Positions 7,449 to 9,413 of a stretch of DNA of 9,413 nt are shown piece after piece. The position numbers and the translations under genes are program-made. Under the pieces are notes generated by a model. The model had not been told where the DNA came from and did not search any database. It saw nothing but the letters and a program-made list of their open reading frames with translations. This DNA is from JAKAWQ01 sp035549615 (lineage in GTDB: Bacteria > Pseudomonadota > Alphaproteobacteria > Acetobacterales > Acetobacteraceae). The DNA is taken from positions 1 to 9,413 of the forward strand of contig DASZQO010000336.1 of NCBI GenBank assembly GCA_035549615.1. The letters run 5' to 3'. Position 1 is the stretch's first letter. Every line of letters starts with the position of its first letter.

Positions 7449-7522
7449 TGGGGGATAGTTTAGCGGTAGAACTCCCGGCTCTGGACCGGGCAGCCTTGGT
7501 TCGAATCCAGGTCCCCCAGCCA
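7449..7522 (+). tRNA. tRNA-Gln (anticodon CUG)
   Basis: The 74-nt sequence folds as a full cloverleaf. The acceptor stem is TGGGGGA (7449-7455) with TCCCCCA (7512-7518), and the D-stem is GTTT/GAAC around loop AGCGGTA. The anticodon stem CCCGG/CCGGG encloses loop CTCTGGA, giving anticodon CTG. The T-stem CTTGG/CCAGG encloses TTCGAAT. The discriminator is G and the terminal CCA is encoded (7520-7522). The weak U-A first acceptor pair and G discriminator fit bacterial glutamine tRNA. It reads codon CAG, expected to be the main glutamine codon in this GC-rich genome. It is the only plus-strand gene in the window and is convergent with the deacylase gene. Confidence 0.97.
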
Positions 7523-7743
7523 ATTCGCGAGATTGGTCGCCGGCATCCATGGGTTTGGTCATTTCTGCGGGGTGCCGCCCGCTCTGGTGCGACGCCGCCA
7601 GGGGGCGCATTCGGGCGAAGGATCCGCTGGCGCCGCTGCGTCCGCGACAATGCGCCCGCGCGGCGATGTGCCGGAGACCATGATCCATCGCTGTGAGAGG
7701 CGTGCGCCTCAAGCGGATCCTTTCATAACCCGCCTTCAAACAG

Positions 7744-7772
7744 GCTCCCGAGTATGGGTCGTGCGCGGGAGC
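7744..7772. repeat. Inverted repeat GCTCCCG / CGGGAGC
   Basis: Perfect 7-bp arms at 7744-7750 and 7766-7772 flank a 15-nt loop. It lies in the convergent gap downstream of both the tRNA and the deacylase gene, so it could help end transcription from either side or protect a 3' end. There is no adjacent T run. Confidence 0.4.
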
Positions 7773-7791
7773 GATACCGGTGCGAGGAGGT

Positions 7792-7810
7792 CCGTGCACA
7801 CATGGCACGG
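7792..7810. repeat. Stem-loop CCGTGC / GCACGG downstream of the deacylase gene
   Basis: Perfect 6-bp arms (7792-7797 and 7805-7810) with a 7-nt loop lie 32 bp beyond the deacylase stop codon. The position suits a 3'-end hairpin of the minus-strand transcript. The following bases on that strand (ACCTCCTCG) are not T-rich, so it is at best a non-canonical terminator. Confidence 0.4.
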
Positions 7811-7842
7811 AATGGACGAGGCCCATGGTTTGGGAGGGGCTC

Positions 7843-9135
7843 TTATGCCATCGCGGCGGGGCCGGTCTCCGCGATCCCACACCAGTCACCGATGCTGAGG
7901 GCCACGACCTTGATCGCGGTCATATAGTCGGCGATCTCAACGTACTCGTTGTCCGCATGCATGACGGCGGTCGAACCCGGGCCGAAAATCACTGTCGGTG
8001 TATTCGCATAGAGATTGAGGAACCGCGTATCCGCAGCCCCTTGCCGGCCGCTGATCTCGGGCTCGCGCCCGCTGATCTCCTTCATGTTCCTTGACAAAAT
8101 CTCGACAATCGGATGGCCGCGCGGAATGGCCGATGCCTCTGCGTCGTAGCCGACGAACCGCACCTTCGGCGGATGGTCTTTCATCCAGGGATCCTCGGCC
8201 GCGACACGGGCGATATGTTCAACGAGGCTCCGCTTGACGCCGTCATGATCCTCGCCGGGCACGGTCGCCACACTGCCTTTGAGAAGGCAGTCGGAAGGAA
8301 ATGCGCTCGGATAGCCACCGGCCTGAAAGCTGCCGATGGTGCAAGGAAGTGATTCGCGGATGTTCGGGTAAAGCGGATGCGTGACCGAAGCCATGCGGAC
8401 CGCCTCCAGCGCCTCCACCGCCTTGGTGAGCTTATAGCCAAGCTCGATGCCGCTCACTCCCTCGTGGTGGCGCTGGATGCCGGCCGGCTTGCCAGTGATT
8501 TCGATCTCAAACCATATACGGCCGATACAGGCCGGCTGGATCGCAAGCCCGCTGGTCTCGCCCGAGATGCCCGCATCCGCCTTGTAGCCGCGGATCACCG
8601 TGTCCAGCGTTCCGTGTCCGCTCACTTCCTCATCGATCACGATATTGATGTAGACATCCCCCTCAGGCCTGAGACCGGCCGACATCAGCCCTGCCACAGC
8701 CATGATGTGGCTTGCGACGCCACTCTTCATGTCCGCCGCTCCGCGGCCATAGAGGCGCCCCTCGCGGATCGCTGCCGACCATGGATCGTCGTTCCAGGCT
8801 TCCCGATTGCCGATCGGAATCACATCAGTATGGCCGTTCAGCAGCAGCGAGCGGCCCCCGCCGGCTCCCTTCCAGGTCGCCACGATATTCGGACGCCCTT
8901 CGTAGCCCCGATCCACGGGGCGATAGCCGGGGTGTTTCTTGAGCTGTTCCCAGTCCGTATCCCACATATCCACAGCCAACCCCATCTTGTCCAGATGGTC
9001 GGCAAGAAAGTGCTGAATCCGACCCTCGTCGCCAGTCACACTGGGTATCGAGACCATGCTTTGCAGGAACGCCACGGAGCTGTCGCGCCCGGCATCGATC
9101 GCTTGCAGCACGCGGCGGCGGATCTCGGGTGTCAT
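7843..9135 (-). CDS. M20-family ArgE/DapE-like metallo-deacylase
   Basis: This 430-residue zinc hydrolase is predicted to cleave an N-acyl or similar amide bond of a small amino-acid derivative. The two-metal active site is visible: LLLNGHTDV with H102 and D104, RGAADMKSG with D135, IDEEVSGHG with E169 (general base) and E170, SGETSG with E193, and the C-terminal VMHADNE with H393. GAADTRFL at 366-373 is also typical. The lid/dimerisation domain occupies about 205-325. There the family's usual GxxAH is replaced by GKPAGIQRHHEGV (215-227), so the expected oxyanion His is absent at its normal place or shifted to H223/H224. Start is ATG at 9135, with the strong purine-rich AGGGAGGGA upstream, and overlaps the regulator's TGA as ATGA. 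It has no biosynthetic neighbours here, so it is unlikely to be the genuine ArgE or DapE. Linkage to a GntR regulator suggests inducible catabolism or detoxification; the substrate is unknown. Confidence 0.9.
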   Translation of the reverse strand: MTPEIRRRVLQAIDAGRDSSVAFLQSMVSIPSVTGDEGRIQHFLADHLDKMGLAVDMWDTDWEQLKKHPGYRPVDRGYEGRPNIVATWKGAGGGRSLLLNGHTDVIPIGNREAWNDDPWSAAIREGRLYGRGAADMKSGVASHIMAVAGLMSAGLRPEGDVYINIVIDEEVSGHGTLDTVIRGYKADAGISGETSGLAIQPACIGRIWFEIEITGKPAGIQRHHEGVSGIELGYKLTKAVEALEAVRMASVTHPLYPNIRESLPCTIGSFQAGGYPSAFPSDCLLKGSVATVPGEDHDGVKRSLVEHIARVAAEDPWMKDHPPKVRFVGYDAEASAIPRGHPIVEILSRNMKEISGREPEISGRQGAADTRFLNLYANTPTVIFGPGSTAVMHADNEYVEIADYMTAIKVVALSIGDWCGIAETGPAAMA

Positions 9136-9413
9136 CTTGCGTCCCTCCCTGGACTCATCGAGCGAACGGGCAATGCATTGCGAGACTCGCCGCCGTCCGG
9201 ATCGCTGCTGTTCACATTGCGCAAGAGATCGATATCGAATCGCACGCAATCGCCGCGATAGATGACATCTGCAACATAGGACACGATACCGTGCTGGTTG
9301 CGGACGAAGAAGTGCGCCTCGACAGTCGGCGAGTTCAAAGGAATGCGCAGCCGCTCGCTCGTTTCGAAATCTGCGCTGCCGACCACGACGGTGAGCTGCG
9401 CATGCTCGATCTC
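9132..9413 (-). CDS. GntR-family transcriptional regulator, C-terminal UTRA domain (partial, 5' end outside window)
   Basis: Only the last 93 residues are present; the frame is open to the window edge, and the DNA-binding N-terminus lies beyond it. The segment from about residue 4 to 64 (QLTVVVGSADFETSERLRIPLNSPTVEA..., ending YVADVIYRGDCVRFDIDL at 46-63) matches the end of UTRA effector-binding domains of HutC-type GntR regulators. There the alternating strands and the YRGD-type motif close the ligand pocket. The last 25-30 residues are a low-complexity polar tail. The GTG at 9386 is only an internal codon, not the start. The gene overlaps the deacylase by 4 nt, and the deacylase ribosome binding site lies inside its coding end. 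It therefore most likely regulates its own operon. The winged-helix domain is not visible, so GntR membership rests on the UTRA similarity. Confidence 0.78.
   Translation of the reverse strand, partial: EIEHAQLTVVVGSADFETSERLRIPLNSPTVEAHFFVRNQHGIVSYVADVIYRGDCVRFDIDLLRNVNSSDPDGGESRNALPVRSMSPGRDAR

Larger units (their letters stand above)
7523..7842. other. Non-coding interval between tRNA-Gln and the convergent deacylase gene
   Basis: About 320 bp with no convincing gene; the open frames crossing it lack family similarity and good starts. It contains an 11-bp inverted repeat (7618-7628 and 7712-7722), a GAGGC/GCCTC hairpin (7697-7710), a 7-bp stem (7744-7772) and a 6-bp stem (7792-7810). None is followed by a T tract on either strand, so a standard intrinsic terminator is not evident. 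I see no duplicate of the tRNA 3' end that would mark an integrated element. Confidence 0.6.

Noticed and set aside
7389..7889. Open frames on both strands across the tRNA-Gln and the following gap
   Set aside because: They run through a certain tRNA gene or through the repeat-rich gap and lack family similarity or good starts.
8377..9261. Plus-strand open frame of 294 codons opposite the deacylase
   Set aside because: Antisense shadow of a well-supported M20 gene; composition is not protein-like.
1..9413. CRISPR array, toxin-antitoxin, restriction or phage-defence genes, transposases
   Set aside because: No spaced direct-repeat series was seen, and none of the supported genes belongs to such families.

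Overview
The window looks like a chromosomal segment from a high-GC alphaproteobacterium, most plausibly Rhodospirillales/Acetobacteraceae-like. This rests on the strongly GC-rich coding sequence, the short HD-less Ppx/GppA protein, and a guaB - RsmB-type methyltransferase - guaA neighbourhood. The lineage is inferred from protein flavour and gene order, not from a search. Nearly all coding is on the minus strand, so genes are read from right to left.

Right end (7843-9413): a two-gene catabolic-looking unit. The C-terminal UTRA-type ligand-binding end of a GntR-family regulator runs off the window edge. It overlaps by 4 nt an M20-family ArgE/DapE-like metallo-deacylase with a complete metal-ligand set. 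The regulator probably controls the hydrolase in response to a small molecule, but the substrate cannot be read from the sequence.

Middle (7249-7842): a clean tRNA-Gln(CUG) gene on the plus strand, with non-coding DNA on both sides. The 320 bp between the tRNA and the convergent deacylase holds several inverted repeats but no convincing gene.

Left and centre (214-7248): a housekeeping run in the order ppx/gppA - rlmE - guaB - RsmB/NOP methyltransferase - GNAT acetyltransferase - guaA. GuaB (IMP to XMP) and GuaA (XMP to GMP) are the two committed steps of guanine nucleotide synthesis. RlmE and the RsmB-like enzyme modify rRNA or RNA. Ppx/GppA enzymes hydrolyse polyphosphate or pppGpp. The cluster therefore joins GTP supply, alarmone/polyphosphate metabolism and ribosome maturation. 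Two pairs (ppx/rlmE and methyltransferase/GNAT) share ATGA stop-start overlaps. About 95-130 bp gaps precede guaB, the methyltransferase gene and guaA, so internal promoters are possible.

Left edge (1-213): no gene is evident. A good intrinsic terminator on the minus strand (8-45) ends the guaA-side transcript. Between it and guaA lie an AT-richer patch and a tandem 9-mer repeat, beside a guaA 3' end carrying the core sequence used by integrases that target this gene. No integrase is visible, so an adjacent genomic island is only a possibility. I see no clearly novel multi-gene system. The most useful leads are the guaA 3' junction, the GNAT gene inside the guanine/rRNA cluster, and the deacylase with unusual residues in its dimerisation domain.
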